The notes under the pieces are model-generated. The model made no database searches. It saw only the letters and a list, made by a program, of their open reading frames with translations, and was not told where the DNA came from. Positions 7,947-18,006 of a stretch of 64,000 nucleotides of DNA are shown in pieces; the stretch's first letter is position 1; each line of letters opens with the position of its first letter. The stretch covers positions 13,260 through 77,259 of the forward strand of contig CAYZGK010000007.1 in NCBI GenBank assembly GCA_964478025.1. Reading direction: 5' to 3'. Source of the DNA: UBA3700 sp964478025. GTDB lineage: Bacteria; Bacillota; Clostridia; Christensenellales; UBA3700. Position numbers and translations under genes: made by a program.

Positions 7947-9377
7947 ATGTCAAATATTCATGAAGAATGTGGTGTTTTTGGAATATATTCACCAGTAGTA
8001 AAAAACGTGTCATTACTTACTTATTATGGTCTTTTTGCATTGCAACATAGAGGCCAAGAAGCTGCAGGAATTGTTGTTAATGATGATGGTATTTTTAAAA
8101 CACATAAAGATATAGGATTAGTTTCAGATATTTTTAAAAAGGATGTTTTGGAGCAACTTGGTCAAGGAAGTATTGCTATAGGTCATTGTAGATACGCAAC
8201 AACCGGCGCTGGCAAAAGAGAGAACGCTCAACCTATGGTTGTGAATCATTTAAAGGGAAATGTTGCTATTGCTCACAATGGAAACCTTGTTAATTCTTAC
8301 GAGCTTAGAAAAGCTCTTGAAGAAGAAGGAAGTATATTTCATACAACTTCAGATACAGAAGTTATTTCATATTATTTAATAAAATCTAGAGTTCACACAC
8401 ATACAATTGAAGAAGCCGTTTTAGAGATGATGGAAAAAATAGAGGGTGCTTACTCATTAGTTATAATGTCTCCAACAAAATTGGTTGCTGCAAGAGATAA
8501 ACATGGATTTAGACCTTTATGTTATGGAGTAACTCAAGATGGTTCGTATGTTGTTGCTTCTGAAAGTTGTGCATTAGATACAGTTGGCGCAACTAAAGTA
8601 AGAGAAATAAATCCAGGAGAAGTTGTTGTATTTTCAAAAGATGGTGTTAAGAGTTTTTATGCAAAAACAAAAGCACCTAAAACATTTTGTATATTTGAAT
8701 ACCTTTATTTTGCAAGACCTGATTCAGAGATTGATGGTTGTTGTGTTCATAATGCAAGACAAAAGGCAGGAGAATTTTTAGCGGATATGTATCCAATTAA
8801 AGCAGATATAGTTATAGGAGTTCCAGACTCTGGACTTGATGCAGCACTTGGTTATTCTAAAAAATCTGGAATCCCTTATGAGATAGGATTTATAAAGAAT
8901 AAATATATAGGAAGAACATTTATAGCACCAGCTCAAAGTTTAAGAGAAGAAGGTGTAAAAATAAAACTAAATGTTATTAAATCAGTAATAGAGGGAAAGA
9001 GAGTTATTTTAGTTGATGATTCAATAGTTAGAGGAACAACATCTGCAAAGATAGTTAAATCTTTAAGAGATGCAGGTGCTAAAGAGGTTCATTTATTATC
9101 TTCTGCACCAATGTTTTTAAATCCTTGTTACTACGGAACAGATATAGATTCAAGAAAGAATTTAATAGCTTGCAATAACACGCTTGAGGAAATGACAAAG
9201 ATGATTGGTGTAGACTCACTAGGATTTTTAAGTGTAGAAAAAGCAGTTCAAATTTCAGGAACTGATGGAAAAGAAATGTGCTCAGCATGCTTTGATGGAA
9301 AATATCCAACATATGAACCAACAGTTGCTGAACACAATAAACTAGAAACTAAATTAAGTGAAATAAATAAAAATTAA
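7947..9377 (+). CDS. purF: Amidophosphoribosyltransferase
   Basis: First committed step of purine synthesis: PRPP plus glutamine to 5-phosphoribosylamine. Of 476 residues, the class II glutaminase domain follows a short propeptide; processing would expose C8 in HEECGVFGIY as nucleophile. The PRTase half carries VILVDDSIVRGTTS (PRPP loop). Four cysteines typical of the Fe-S form are present: in KTFCIFEY, NPCYYG and the CSAC pair near the C-terminus. It is therefore expected to be the oxygen-sensitive, propeptide-processed Bacillus type. It sits 34 bases after purE in the same operon. Confidence 0.96.
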   Translation: MSNIHEECGVFGIYSPVVKNVSLLTYYGLFALQHRGQEAAGIVVNDDGIFKTHKDIGLVSDIFKKDVLEQLGQGSIAIGHCRYATTGAGKRENAQPMVVNHLKGNVAIAHNGNLVNSYELRKALEEEGSIFHTTSDTEVISYYLIKSRVHTHTIEEAVLEMMEKIEGAYSLVIMSPTKLVAARDKHGFRPLCYGVTQDGSYVVASESCALDTVGATKVREINPGEVVVFSKDGVKSFYAKTKAPKTFCIFEYLYFARPDSEIDGCCVHNARQKAGEFLADMYPIKADIVIGVPDSGLDAALGYSKKSGIPYEIGFIKNKYIGRTFIAPAQSLREEGVKIKLNVIKSVIEGKRVILVDDSIVRGTTSAKIVKSLRDAGAKEVHLLSSAPMFLNPCYYGTDIDSRKNLIACNNTLEEMTKMIGVDSLGFLSVEKAVQISGTDGKEMCSACFDGKYPTYEPTVAEHNKLETKLSEINKN

Positions 9378-9387
9378 AGGAGCATTT

Positions 9388-10431
9388 ATGGTAGAAAAAA
9401 GTTTTTCAGAAAGCTATAAACAAGCAGGAGTAGACATTACAGCAGGATATAAAGCTGTAGAATTAATGAAAAAGCATATTGCTAAGACTATGGTTGATGC
9501 ATCAAGCGCAGATATTGGTGGCTTTGGTGGTCTATTTGCTTTAGATTTAAAAGGTTATGAAAATCCAATCTTAGTTTCAGGAACAGATGGCGTTGGAACT
9601 AAGTTAAAGATGGCATTTTTAATGGATAAGCATGATACAGTTGGTATAGATTGTGTAGCTATGTGTGTTAATGATGTTATTTGTGTTGGAGCTAAACCTT
9701 TATTTTTCTTAGACTACATTGCATGTGGTAAAAATGTTCCTGAAAAAATCGAAAGCATAGTTAAAGGTATTTGTGATGGTTGCGTTCAAGCAGGCAGCGC
9801 TTTAGTAGGTGGTGAAACTGCAGAAATGCCAGGTTTTTATCCAATAGACGAATACGATTTAGCAGGATTTTCAGTAGGTATTGTAGATAAAAAAGATGTA
9901 ATAGATAAAACAAAAATGAAGGAAGGAGATGTTATGATAGCACTTCCATCTTCAGGCGTTCATTCAAATGGTTTTTCTTTAGTTAGAAAAGTATTTGATG
10001 TTGAATCTAAAGATATAAAAACTCCACTTGAGGAATTAGGCGGAAAGTCATTAGGAGAAACTTTGCTTACTCCAACAAAAATATATGTAAAACCTATGCT
10101 TGAATTATTTAAAGAAATAAAAGTAAAAGGCGTTTCACATATAACAGGCGGAGGATTTTATGAAAATATGCCAAGATCAATTCCAAAAGGTTTAGGCGTA
10201 AAAATTAAGAAAGAAGATGTTAAGATTCTACCTATATTTAAACTAATTCAAAAGGTTGGAAAAATAAATGACCATGATATGTTTAATACATTTAATATGG
10301 GAGTAGGAATGAGCGTTGTTGTAGATAAGAATGATGCAAATAAGGCTTTAGAAATCTTACATAAAAACGGGGAAGACGCTTATATAATAGGCGAAATTGT
10401 AAAATCTGATGATGGAGTAATTTTATGCTAG
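9388..10431 (+). CDS. purM: Phosphoribosylformylglycinamidine cyclo-ligase
   Basis: Closes FGAM to aminoimidazole ribonucleotide with ATP. The 347 residues are collinear with PurM: YKQAGVDITAGYKAVELMK at the N-terminus, VSGTDGVGTKLKMAF (about residues 62-76), the dimer motif VAMCVNDVICVGAKPLFFLDY and GGGFYENMPR. It starts 10 bases after purF and overlaps purN by seven bases, which implies translational coupling. Confidence 0.96.
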   Translation: MVEKSFSESYKQAGVDITAGYKAVELMKKHIAKTMVDASSADIGGFGGLFALDLKGYENPILVSGTDGVGTKLKMAFLMDKHDTVGIDCVAMCVNDVICVGAKPLFFLDYIACGKNVPEKIESIVKGICDGCVQAGSALVGGETAEMPGFYPIDEYDLAGFSVGIVDKKDVIDKTKMKEGDVMIALPSSGVHSNGFSLVRKVFDVESKDIKTPLEELGGKSLGETLLTPTKIYVKPMLELFKEIKVKGVSHITGGGFYENMPRSIPKGLGVKIKKEDVKILPIFKLIQKVGKINDHDMFNTFNMGVGMSVVVDKNDANKALEILHKNGEDAYIIGEIVKSDDGVILC

Positions 10432-11048
10432 ATAAGAAAATTAGAATAGCGGTATTTGTCTCTGGTGGTGGAACCAACTTGCAAGCATTAATAGATGCTC
10501 AAAAATCCGGAATAATTAAAAGTGGAGAAATTGTACTTGTTATATCTAATAAAGAAAATGTTTATGCCCTTCAAAGAGCACAGCAAAATAATATAAAAGC
10601 AGTAACTATTGTAAAAGACAAAGAGGAAACTGTAGATGCATTTGAAAATAAAATTCTAAAGTGCTTAGAGGAAAATAATATAGAGTTTATAGTATTTGCA
10701 GGATTTTTGGCTATATTAACTGAAAGAATAACAAGAAAATATCCAAATAGAATAATTAATATTCATCCATCTTTAATCCCATCCTTTTGTGGTAAAGGAT
10801 ATTATGGACTTAAAGTTCATGAGGCAGCACTAAACTATGGAGTTAAAGTAACTGGAGCTACAGTGCACTTTGTAAATGAAGTTGCAGATGGTGGAAAAAT
10901 TATTGCTCAAAAAGCAGTTTATATAAAGGAAGGAGATACACCTGAAATTCTTCAAAAAAGAGTAATGGAAGAAGCTGAATGGGTATTACTTCCACAGGCA
11001 ACAGAAGATATTTGTAAAAAATTATTGGAGGAGAAAAATGAAGGTTAA
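10425..11048 (+). CDS. purN: Phosphoribosylglycinamide formyltransferase (folate-dependent)
   Basis: Transfers the formyl group of 10-formyl-THF to GAR. The 207 residues include AVFVSGGGTNLQALID (about residues 9-24), FAGFLAIL and NIHPSLIPSFCGKGYYG with the catalytic Asn-His pair, and VTGATVHFVNEVADGG carrying the catalytic Asp. The start overlaps the end of purM, and its stop overlaps the start of the next gene by 11 bases. Confidence 0.95.
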   Translation: MLDKKIRIAVFVSGGGTNLQALIDAQKSGIIKSGEIVLVISNKENVYALQRAQQNNIKAVTIVKDKEETVDAFENKILKCLEENNIEFIVFAGFLAILTERITRKYPNRIINIHPSLIPSFCGKGYYGLKVHEAALNYGVKVTGATVHFVNEVADGGKIIAQKAVYIKEGDTPEILQKRVMEEAEWVLLPQATEDICKKLLEEKNEG

Positions 11049-11766
11049 AAATATATACAAAGTTAATACTTTCAAAAAATTAGTAAAAGGAAACTCATAT
11101 GTTGGAAGAGGAATAATTTCTGGTTTATCTAAAGATGGTAAAAATGCTGTAGCAGCATACTTTATTATGGGTAGATCTGCAAATTCTAGAAATAGAATAT
11201 TTGTTGAGGAAAATAGTGTTGTATATACAAAACCTTTTGATGAATCTAAAGTAGAAGATCCAAGTTTAATTATTTATGCAGCTGTTAGAGAATATGAAAA
11301 AAGTTTAGTTTTTACAAATGGTGATCAAACAGACACAATTGTAAATGGTCTAAAGGTTGGTAAATCATTTTTCGATGCACTAAAGAGTAGAAAGTTTGAA
11401 CCAGATTTTCCAAATTTAACTCCAAGAATTTCAGCTATTCAAAATTTTGATAAAGACTTTTCTTATAGTTTAAGTATTTTAAAAAGTGCAGATGAAGAAG
11501 GAAGCGCTTGTAATAGATATTTATTTGACTTTGAACCAATAAAAGGTGTTGGACATTTTATACATACATATGTTTGCGATGGTAATCCAATACCAACATT
11601 CCAAGGCGAACCAGAGAGAGTTTTAATACCTAACAGTATTGATTCTTTCACAAATGATATTTGGAATTCATTAGATGAAAATAATAAAATTTCACTATAT
11701 GTTAGATATACAAATCTAAAGACAGGTAGAAAAAAAGAAAGATTGATTAATAAAAATACTAAATAG
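11038..11766 (+). CDS. purO: IMP cyclohydrolase, PurO type
   Basis: The 242-residue protein resembles the IMP cyclohydrolase family first known from archaea (PurO): KGNSYVGRGIISGLSKDGKNAV near the N-terminus, the conserved YFIMGRSANSRNR (about 38-50) and FTNGDQTDTI (about 96-105). It should close FAICAR to IMP, the final step of the pathway. It replaces the N-terminal MGS-like cyclohydrolase domain of bifunctional PurH, and the next gene supplies the other half. It overlaps purN, so its dosage is coupled to the operon. Confidence 0.88.
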   Translation: MKVKNIYKVNTFKKLVKGNSYVGRGIISGLSKDGKNAVAAYFIMGRSANSRNRIFVEENSVVYTKPFDESKVEDPSLIIYAAVREYEKSLVFTNGDQTDTIVNGLKVGKSFFDALKSRKFEPDFPNLTPRISAIQNFDKDFSYSLSILKSADEEGSACNRYLFDFEPIKGVGHFIHTYVCDGNPIPTFQGEPERVLIPNSIDSFTNDIWNSLDENNKISLYVRYTNLKTGRKKERLINKNTK

Positions 11767-11774
11767 GAGCATAT

Positions 11775-12962
11775 ATGAACGAATTAGAATTAAAGTATGG
11801 TTGTAACCCTAATCAAAAGCCAGCAAGAATATATATGGCAAATGGCAAAGATTTACCAATTGAAGTATTAAATGGTAAGCCTGGTTATATTAATTTTTTA
11901 GATGCATTTAATTCATGGCAACTTGTAAAAGAATTAAAACAAGCAACAGGTATGTGTGCAGCTACATCATTTAAGCATGTATCTCCAACATCTGCAGCAG
12001 TAGGAAAGATATTGCCAGAAAAATTAAAAAAGGCATGTTTTGTTGATGATATTGAAAATCTAGATAACTCACCACTTGCTTGCGCTTATGCAAGAGCAAG
12101 GGGAACAGATAGAATGTCTTCCTTTGGTGACTGGATTGCTCTATCTGATGTTTGTGATTTAACAACTGCTCAAATTATAGCAAGAGAAGTGTCTGACGGA
12201 ATAATTGCTCCTGGATATGATAATGACGCACTAGAACTTTTAAAGACAAAAAGAAAGGGTGCTTATAATATAGTTAAGATTGATCCTAATTATGTTCCTG
12301 AAGAAAAAGAAACTAAACAAGTTTTTGGTATAACATTTGAACAAGGAAGAAATAACTTTAAAATAGATAAATCTTTACTTACAAATATAGTTACAAAAAA
12401 TAAGGATTTACCAGAGGATAAAGCAATAGATATGATTATTGCCTTAATAACATTAAAATATACTCAATCAAACTCAGTATGTTTTACAGAAGATGGTCAA
12501 GCAATTGGAGTAGGTGCTGGTCAACAATCAAGAATTCATTGCACAAGACTTGCTGCATCAAAAGCTGATTTATGGCACTTAAGACAATCTGATAAAGTAT
12601 TATCTTTACAATTTGCTGATGGAGTTGGAAGACCTGATATGAATAACATTATAGATTTATATTTATCCGATGTTGATTCTCAAGATGTTTTAGCAGAAGG
12701 AGAATGGCAAAAATACTTTAAAGTAAAACCAGAGCCATTTACAAGAGAAGAAAAGGATGAATATTTAAGTAAAATAACAGGTGTTACAATTGGTTCTGAT
12801 GCATTTTTCCCATTTAGCGATAACATTGATAAAGCGGCTAAAAGTGGTGTTAAATATGTTGTTGAACCGGGTGGTTCTATTAGAGATTATCTAGTAATTG
12901 AAGCAGCAGATAAACATGATATGGTTATGGCTTTTACTGGAATGAGATTATTCCATCATTGA
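11775..12962 (+). CDS. purH: AICAR formyltransferase, stand-alone (PurH C-terminal-like)
   Basis: 395-residue protein that matches only the formyltransferase part of PurH: LKYGCNPNQKPAR at the start, CAATSFKHVSPTSAA with the conserved Lys-His pair (about residues 56-70), QSNSVCFTEDGQAIGVGAGQQSR and the C-terminal PGGSIRDYLVIEAAD / TGMRLFHH. The N-terminal IMP cyclohydrolase (MGS) domain is absent. It transfers a formyl group from 10-formyl-THF to AICAR, and the PurO-type protein just upstream completes the reaction to IMP. The spacing of eight bases between them supports a split two-protein PurH function. Confidence 0.93.
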   Translation: MNELELKYGCNPNQKPARIYMANGKDLPIEVLNGKPGYINFLDAFNSWQLVKELKQATGMCAATSFKHVSPTSAAVGKILPEKLKKACFVDDIENLDNSPLACAYARARGTDRMSSFGDWIALSDVCDLTTAQIIAREVSDGIIAPGYDNDALELLKTKRKGAYNIVKIDPNYVPEEKETKQVFGITFEQGRNNFKIDKSLLTNIVTKNKDLPEDKAIDMIIALITLKYTQSNSVCFTEDGQAIGVGAGQQSRIHCTRLAASKADLWHLRQSDKVLSLQFADGVGRPDMNNIIDLYLSDVDSQDVLAEGEWQKYFKVKPEPFTREEKDEYLSKITGVTIGSDAFFPFSDNIDKAAKSGVKYVVEPGGSIRDYLVIEAADKHDMVMAFTGMRLFHH

Positions 12963-12975
12963 TATAGAGGTTTAT

Positions 12976-14247
12976 ATGAAGATATTAGTTGTAGGTGGCG
13001 GTGGAAGAGAACACGCTATTATAAAGGCAATAAAAAAGAATAATAAAGTAGAAGAGATTTTTGCACTTCCAGGAAATGGAGGTATTGCTCATGATGCAAC
13101 ATGTGTAGATATTGGAGCAAAAGAACTAGATAAAATAGTTGCTTTTGCCGTAAATAATAAAATTGATTATGCCATTGTTGCTCCAGATGATCCACTTGCT
13201 TTAGGTTTAGTAGATATGTTAAATGAGAAAAACATTCCTTGTTTTGGACCAAGAAAAAATGCTGCAATAATAGAAGCATCAAAAGCATTCTCTAAAGATT
13301 TAATGAAAAAATATAATATTCCAACAGCTAAATACGAAACATTTACAAATAAAGATGAAGCTTTAAAATATTTAGAGTCGCAAGATATGCCAATAGTTAT
13401 TAAAGCAGACGGCTTAGCTTTAGGTAAGGGCGTAATTATAGCCGAGAATTTAAAAGAAGCTAAGGATGCCGTAATTTCTATGATGGAAGATAAAGTTTTT
13501 GGAAATAGTGGCGATAAAATCGTTATAGAGGAATTTTTAACAGGTCCTGAAGTATCTGTACTTTCTTTTACTGATGGAAAAGTTGTAAAACCTATGGTAT
13601 CTTCTATGGACCACAAAAGAGCATTAGATTTTGATAAAGGTTTAAATACAGGTGGCATGGGAACAATAGCTCCAAATCCATATTACACTAAAGATATAGA
13701 AAAAGAATGTATGGAAAAAATATTTATTCCTACAATAAATGCTATGAATAGTGAAGGAAGAACATTTAAAGGCTGTTTATATTTTGGTTTAATGTTAACT
13801 AAAAATGGACCAAAAGTTATTGAATATAATTGTAGATTTGGAGATCCTGAAACTCAAGTTGTATTACCACTTCTAGAAAGCGATTTATTAACTATAATGA
13901 TGGCAACAACAAATGGAACATTGCAAGATGTGGATGTAAAGTTTAAAGAAGGTAGTGCATGCTGTGTTGTAATGGCATCAAAGGGATATCCACAAAAATA
14001 TGAAAAGGGATTTAAGTTATCTATTCCTGATGAAATAATAGACTCTGTTTATGTAGCTGGTGCAAAGTTTAATGATAAAAATGAATTAGTTACAAATGGT
14101 GGTAGAGTCTTAGGTGCAACAGCAGTCGCAAAGGATTTAAATAGTGCAATTGTTGGTGCATATAAATTAGTAGAAAAGATTCATTTTGATAATGCATATT
14201 ATCGTCATGATATAGGACAAAAGGCACTTAAAGCGGAGGTAAAATAA
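12976..14247 (+). CDS. purD: Phosphoribosylamine--glycine ligase
   Basis: ATP-grasp enzyme joining phosphoribosylamine and glycine to GAR. The 423 residues begin with ILVVGGGGREHAI, followed by IVKADGLALGKGVII-like IVIKADGLALGKG (about 140-152), the GGMGTIAPNP motif and VIEYNCRFGDPETQVVLPLL, where the metal-binding Glu and Asn lie. Its last base is the first base of purL (TAATG), a one-base overlap. Confidence 0.96.
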   Translation: MKILVVGGGGREHAIIKAIKKNNKVEEIFALPGNGGIAHDATCVDIGAKELDKIVAFAVNNKIDYAIVAPDDPLALGLVDMLNEKNIPCFGPRKNAAIIEASKAFSKDLMKKYNIPTAKYETFTNKDEALKYLESQDMPIVIKADGLALGKGVIIAENLKEAKDAVISMMEDKVFGNSGDKIVIEEFLTGPEVSVLSFTDGKVVKPMVSSMDHKRALDFDKGLNTGGMGTIAPNPYYTKDIEKECMEKIFIPTINAMNSEGRTFKGCLYFGLMLTKNGPKVIEYNCRFGDPETQVVLPLLESDLLTIMMATTNGTLQDVDVKFKEGSACCVVMASKGYPQKYEKGFKLSIPDEIIDSVYVAGAKFNDKNELVTNGGRVLGATAVAKDLNSAIVGAYKLVEKIHFDNAYYRHDIGQKALKAEVK

Positions 14248-17200
14248 TGGTATATCGTGTGTATGTAGAAAAGAAAGAAGAATTAGCAAATGAAGCAAAA
14301 GCACTTTTTGGAGAACTTACTAATATTTTAGGAATAAAAGGTATTAAAAATGTAAGAATACTAAATCGTTACGATATAGAAAATGTTTCTGATGAATTAT
14401 TTAATGTTGCTGTAAAGAGCGTTTTTTCAGAACCACAATTAGATATAGTAAGTTTCGATGTTCCAAAAGGAGATAATGTTTTTGCAACGGAGTTCTTGCC
14501 AGGACAATTTGATCAAAGAGCAGATTCTGCTGCACAATGTATACAGTTTATATCATGTGGAGAAAGACCTCTAATTAGATCTGCTAAAGTATATGTTATT
14601 GATGGCAATGTGAATGATGATGATATAAATAAAATTAAAAAGTTTGTTATAAATCCAGTTGAGGCAAGAGAAGCTTCTTTAGATGTACCTGAAACTCTTG
14701 TTATGAAATACAATATTCCAACACAAGTTAAGATTTTAGATGGATTTATAGACTACAAAGATAATGAATTAAGTGATTTTATTAGCAGTAATGGCTTAGC
14801 AATGGACTTAGACGATATAAGATTCTGTAGAGATTATTTTAAATCAGAAAAAAGAAATCCAACAATTACTGAAATAAAGATGATAGATACTTATTGGTCT
14901 GACCATTGCAGACATACAACATTCTTAACAACAATAGACAGTGTTAAATTTGAGGATGAAGTTTTACAAAAAGCCTATGATGACTATATTGCAACAAGAA
15001 AAGAATTAAATAGAACAAAACCTATTAATTTAATGGATATAGGAACATTAGCTGCAAAGTATTTAAAGAAAACAGGTCAACTAACAAAATTAGATGAATC
15101 TGATGAAATTAACGCTTGTACAGTTAAAATAGAAATAGAAGTTGATGGCAAAAAAGAACCTTGGCTTTTATTATTTAAAAATGAAACACATAATCACCCA
15201 ACAGAGATAGAACCATTTGGTGGAGCAGCAACTTGTATTGGTGGTGCTATAAGAGATCCATTATCCGGAAGATCTTATGTATATGCTGCTATGCGTGTTA
15301 CGGGAGCCGCTGATCCTACAGCTGCAATATCTGAGACAATAAAAGGTAAATTACCTCAAAGAAAAATAGTTCAAACAGCAGCCGCAGGTTATTCATCATA
15401 TGGTAACCAAATTGGACTTGCAACCGGTATGGTAGATGAGATTTATCACCCAGGTTATGCCGCAAAACGTATGGAAATTGGTGCAGTTATTGCTGCGACT
15501 CCTCAAGAAAATGTAAGAAGAGAATGCCCTATAGATGGTGATATAGTAATTTTGCTTGGTGGTAGAACAGGCCGTGATGGAATAGGTGGAGCTACGGGTT
15601 CTTCTAAAGCCCATAATGCAAAGTCAGTTGAGAATTGCGGTGCTGAAGTTCAAAAGGGTAATGCTCCTGAAGAAAGAAAATTGCAAAGATTATTTAGAAA
15701 TGAAAAAGCTTGCAAAATGATTAAACGTTGTAATGACTTTGGAGCAGGAGGTGTATCTGTAGCAGTTGGTGAACTTGCAGATGGACTAGATATTAATTTA
15801 GATGCAGTTCCTAAAAAATATGAAGGCTTAGATGGAACAGAACTTGCTATTTCTGAATCACAAGAGAGAATGGCTGTTGTAATTGAACCAAAGGATGTAG
15901 ATGAATTTATAAAAATTGCAACATCAGAAAATCTAGAGGCAAGTATTGTTGCTAAAGTTACAAAAGAGCCAAGACTTAGAATGCATTGGAATGGAAATAC
16001 TATTGTAGATATATCTAGAGAGTTTTTAAATTCAAATGGAGCAGAAAAACATATAGATATTAAGGCAAGCGCAAATAAAGAAATAAATAAAAAGATTGAA
16101 GGCGATTTTAAAACTAATTACGAAAAATTGCTTGGAGATCTTAATATATGTTCAAAGAGAGGCTTATCTGAAAGATTTGACTCAACAATTGGTGCAGGAA
16201 CAGTATTAATGCCTTTTGGTGGAAAGAATCAATTAACACCAATTCAAGCTATGGTTCACAAGATATCTGTTGAAAAGAAGCATACGGATAATGTTTCTTA
16301 TATGTCTTGGGGATATAATCCTTATATAAGTTCTATATCTCCATATCACGGAGCATATTTAGCAGTTGTAGAATCACTTGCAAAATTAATAGCAACTGGA
16401 GCTAAGTATAAGGATGTTTATCTAACATTCCAAGAATATTTTGAAAAGCCAGGAAAGAATCCTGAAAGATGGGGGAAACCTCTTGCTGCTCTTTTAGGTG
16501 CATTTGAAGCACAAAAAGATTTTGGAGTTGGTGCTATTGGTGGAAAAGATAGTATGAGTGGTAGTTTTGAAAAATTAGATGTACCACCAACTTTGGTCTC
16601 ATTTGCTGTTACAACAGGAAAAGTAGATGAAGTAATTACAAACGAGTTTAAAAAGAGTGGCCATAAGGTTGTTCTAGTAAAGCCTACTTATACAAGTGAA
16701 AACTTACCAGATGCAAAAGATACAATTAAGAAATTTGAATATGTTAATAAACTATGTAGTGAAGGAAAGGTATTTGCAGCTTATGCACTAGGCATGGGTG
16801 GTATAGCTGAAGCTGTTGCTAAGATGTGTATGGGTAATGGATTAGGCTTTAAGTACTCTAGTAAATTATCCATGAATGATATATTTAACTATGCATATGG
16901 TGCCTTAATATTAGAGGTTGAAGATGAGACACTAGGTGAATACATAGGAGAAATTCAAGATGTTAAGAATATAGAATATAAAGATACATCTTTAAGTTTT
17001 TCTTCTTTAAGTAAGATTTATGAATCAAAACTAGAAGAAGTATTCCCAACACTTGAAAAGGATTCAAACAAGAAGTATGAAGCATTCTCTTATAAGGCTG
17101 CTGTGTATGTTGCTCCTAAAGCAAAGAATGCTAAGCCTAGAGTATTAATTCCAGTATTCCCAGGAACTAACTGTGAATTAGATGCAGCAAAAGTTATGGC

Positions 17201-17933
17201 AGATGCTGGTGCAGAAACTGAAGTTTTTGTTATTAATAACTTAACAAAGGATGGATTATCTAGAAGCTTAGAGAAATTTGAAAATTCAATAAAGAATTCT
17301 CAAATGATATTTATTCCAGGTGGATTTAGTGGTGGTGATGAGCCTGATGGTTCAGCAAAGTTTATTATGGCATTCTTTAAGAATGAAGCTGTTAAAAACG
17401 CTGTTCATGACTTATTAAATAATAGAGATGGACTTATGTGTGGTATTTGTAATGGATTCCAAGCTTTAATAAAATTAGGTTTAGTTCCTTATGGCAAAAT
17501 AATAGATACTGATGAAAATTGTCCAACATTAACATTTAATACAATTTCAAGACACCAATCAAAATTAGTTAGAACTAGAATAGCATCTAATAAATCTCCA
17601 TGGTTAAGACAAACAAACGTTGGGGATATATATACAGTTGCAATCTCTCATGGAGAGGGAAGATTTATAGCAAGTGATGAACTTGTTAAAAAGCTCGTTC
17701 AAAATGGTCAGGTAGCAACTCAATATGTTGATTTAGATGGTAATCCTACTGATGATATTAGATTTAATCCTAATAATTCTATGTATGCAATTGAAGGTAT
17801 AACATCTCCAGATGGTAGAGTGTTTGGAAAAATGGGCCATAGCGAAAGAATAGGCAATGGATTATATAAGAATGTTGAAGGAATTTATGACATGAAGATG
17901 TTTGAATCAGCCGTAAAATATTTTAAAGATTAA
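14247..17933 (+). CDS. purL: Phosphoribosylformylglycinamidine synthase, single-chain
   Basis: Converts FGAR, glutamine and ATP to FGAM. At 1228 residues this is the large single-chain form, unlike the three-subunit PurSLQ of Bacillus. It contains the synthetase repeats (FKNETHNHPTEIEPFGGAAT, about residues 310-330; GGKDSMSG near 767-774) and a C-terminal class I glutaminase with FPGTNCELDAA, CGICNGFQALIKLG (nucleophile Cys at about 1066) and the SHGEGRF histidine. It is the last gene of the purine operon; purC, purB and purK are not in the window. No clear terminator separates it from csoR. Confidence 0.96.
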   Translation: MVYRVYVEKKEELANEAKALFGELTNILGIKGIKNVRILNRYDIENVSDELFNVAVKSVFSEPQLDIVSFDVPKGDNVFATEFLPGQFDQRADSAAQCIQFISCGERPLIRSAKVYVIDGNVNDDDINKIKKFVINPVEAREASLDVPETLVMKYNIPTQVKILDGFIDYKDNELSDFISSNGLAMDLDDIRFCRDYFKSEKRNPTITEIKMIDTYWSDHCRHTTFLTTIDSVKFEDEVLQKAYDDYIATRKELNRTKPINLMDIGTLAAKYLKKTGQLTKLDESDEINACTVKIEIEVDGKKEPWLLLFKNETHNHPTEIEPFGGAATCIGGAIRDPLSGRSYVYAAMRVTGAADPTAAISETIKGKLPQRKIVQTAAAGYSSYGNQIGLATGMVDEIYHPGYAAKRMEIGAVIAATPQENVRRECPIDGDIVILLGGRTGRDGIGGATGSSKAHNAKSVENCGAEVQKGNAPEERKLQRLFRNEKACKMIKRCNDFGAGGVSVAVGELADGLDINLDAVPKKYEGLDGTELAISESQERMAVVIEPKDVDEFIKIATSENLEASIVAKVTKEPRLRMHWNGNTIVDISREFLNSNGAEKHIDIKASANKEINKKIEGDFKTNYEKLLGDLNICSKRGLSERFDSTIGAGTVLMPFGGKNQLTPIQAMVHKISVEKKHTDNVSYMSWGYNPYISSISPYHGAYLAVVESLAKLIATGAKYKDVYLTFQEYFEKPGKNPERWGKPLAALLGAFEAQKDFGVGAIGGKDSMSGSFEKLDVPPTLVSFAVTTGKVDEVITNEFKKSGHKVVLVKPTYTSENLPDAKDTIKKFEYVNKLCSEGKVFAAYALGMGGIAEAVAKMCMGNGLGFKYSSKLSMNDIFNYAYGALILEVEDETLGEYIGEIQDVKNIEYKDTSLSFSSLSKIYESKLEEVFPTLEKDSNKKYEAFSYKAAVYVAPKAKNAKPRVLIPVFPGTNCELDAAKVMADAGAETEVFVINNLTKDGLSRSLEKFENSIKNSQMIFIPGGFSGGDEPDGSAKFIMAFFKNEAVKNAVHDLLNNRDGLMCGICNGFQALIKLGLVPYGKIIDTDENCPTLTFNTISRHQSKLVRTRIASNKSPWLRQTNVGDIYTVAISHGEGRFIASDELVKKLVQNGQVATQYVDLDGNPTDDIRFNPNNSMYAIEGITSPDGRVFGKMGHSERIGNGLYKNVEGIYDMKMFESAVKYFKD

Positions 17934-17959
17934 ACTAAAAATAAAATACAAATTATGTA

Positions 17960-17987
17960 TTGACAATATACCCCACCGGGGTATATT
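17960..17987 (+). promoter_or_regulatory. csoR promoter with embedded CsoR operator
   Basis: A -35 TTGACA (17960-17965) and a -10-like TATATT (17982-17987) are 16 bases apart. Between them lies the inverted repeat TATACCCC-ACC-GGGGTATA (17967-17985), the classic copper-repressor operator with G/C blocks flanked by TA. CsoR bound there would block the promoter; Cu(I) would release it. Confidence 0.9.
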
Positions 17988-18006
17988 TTTTATATGAGGT
18001 AATAAT

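Noticed and set aside
13167..13658. Long open frame (163 codons) on the - strand inside purD
   Set aside because: It lies entirely opposite a well-supported gene, has no ribosome site and translates to low-complexity Ser/Ala/Phe-rich sequence typical of the antisense of AT-rich genes.
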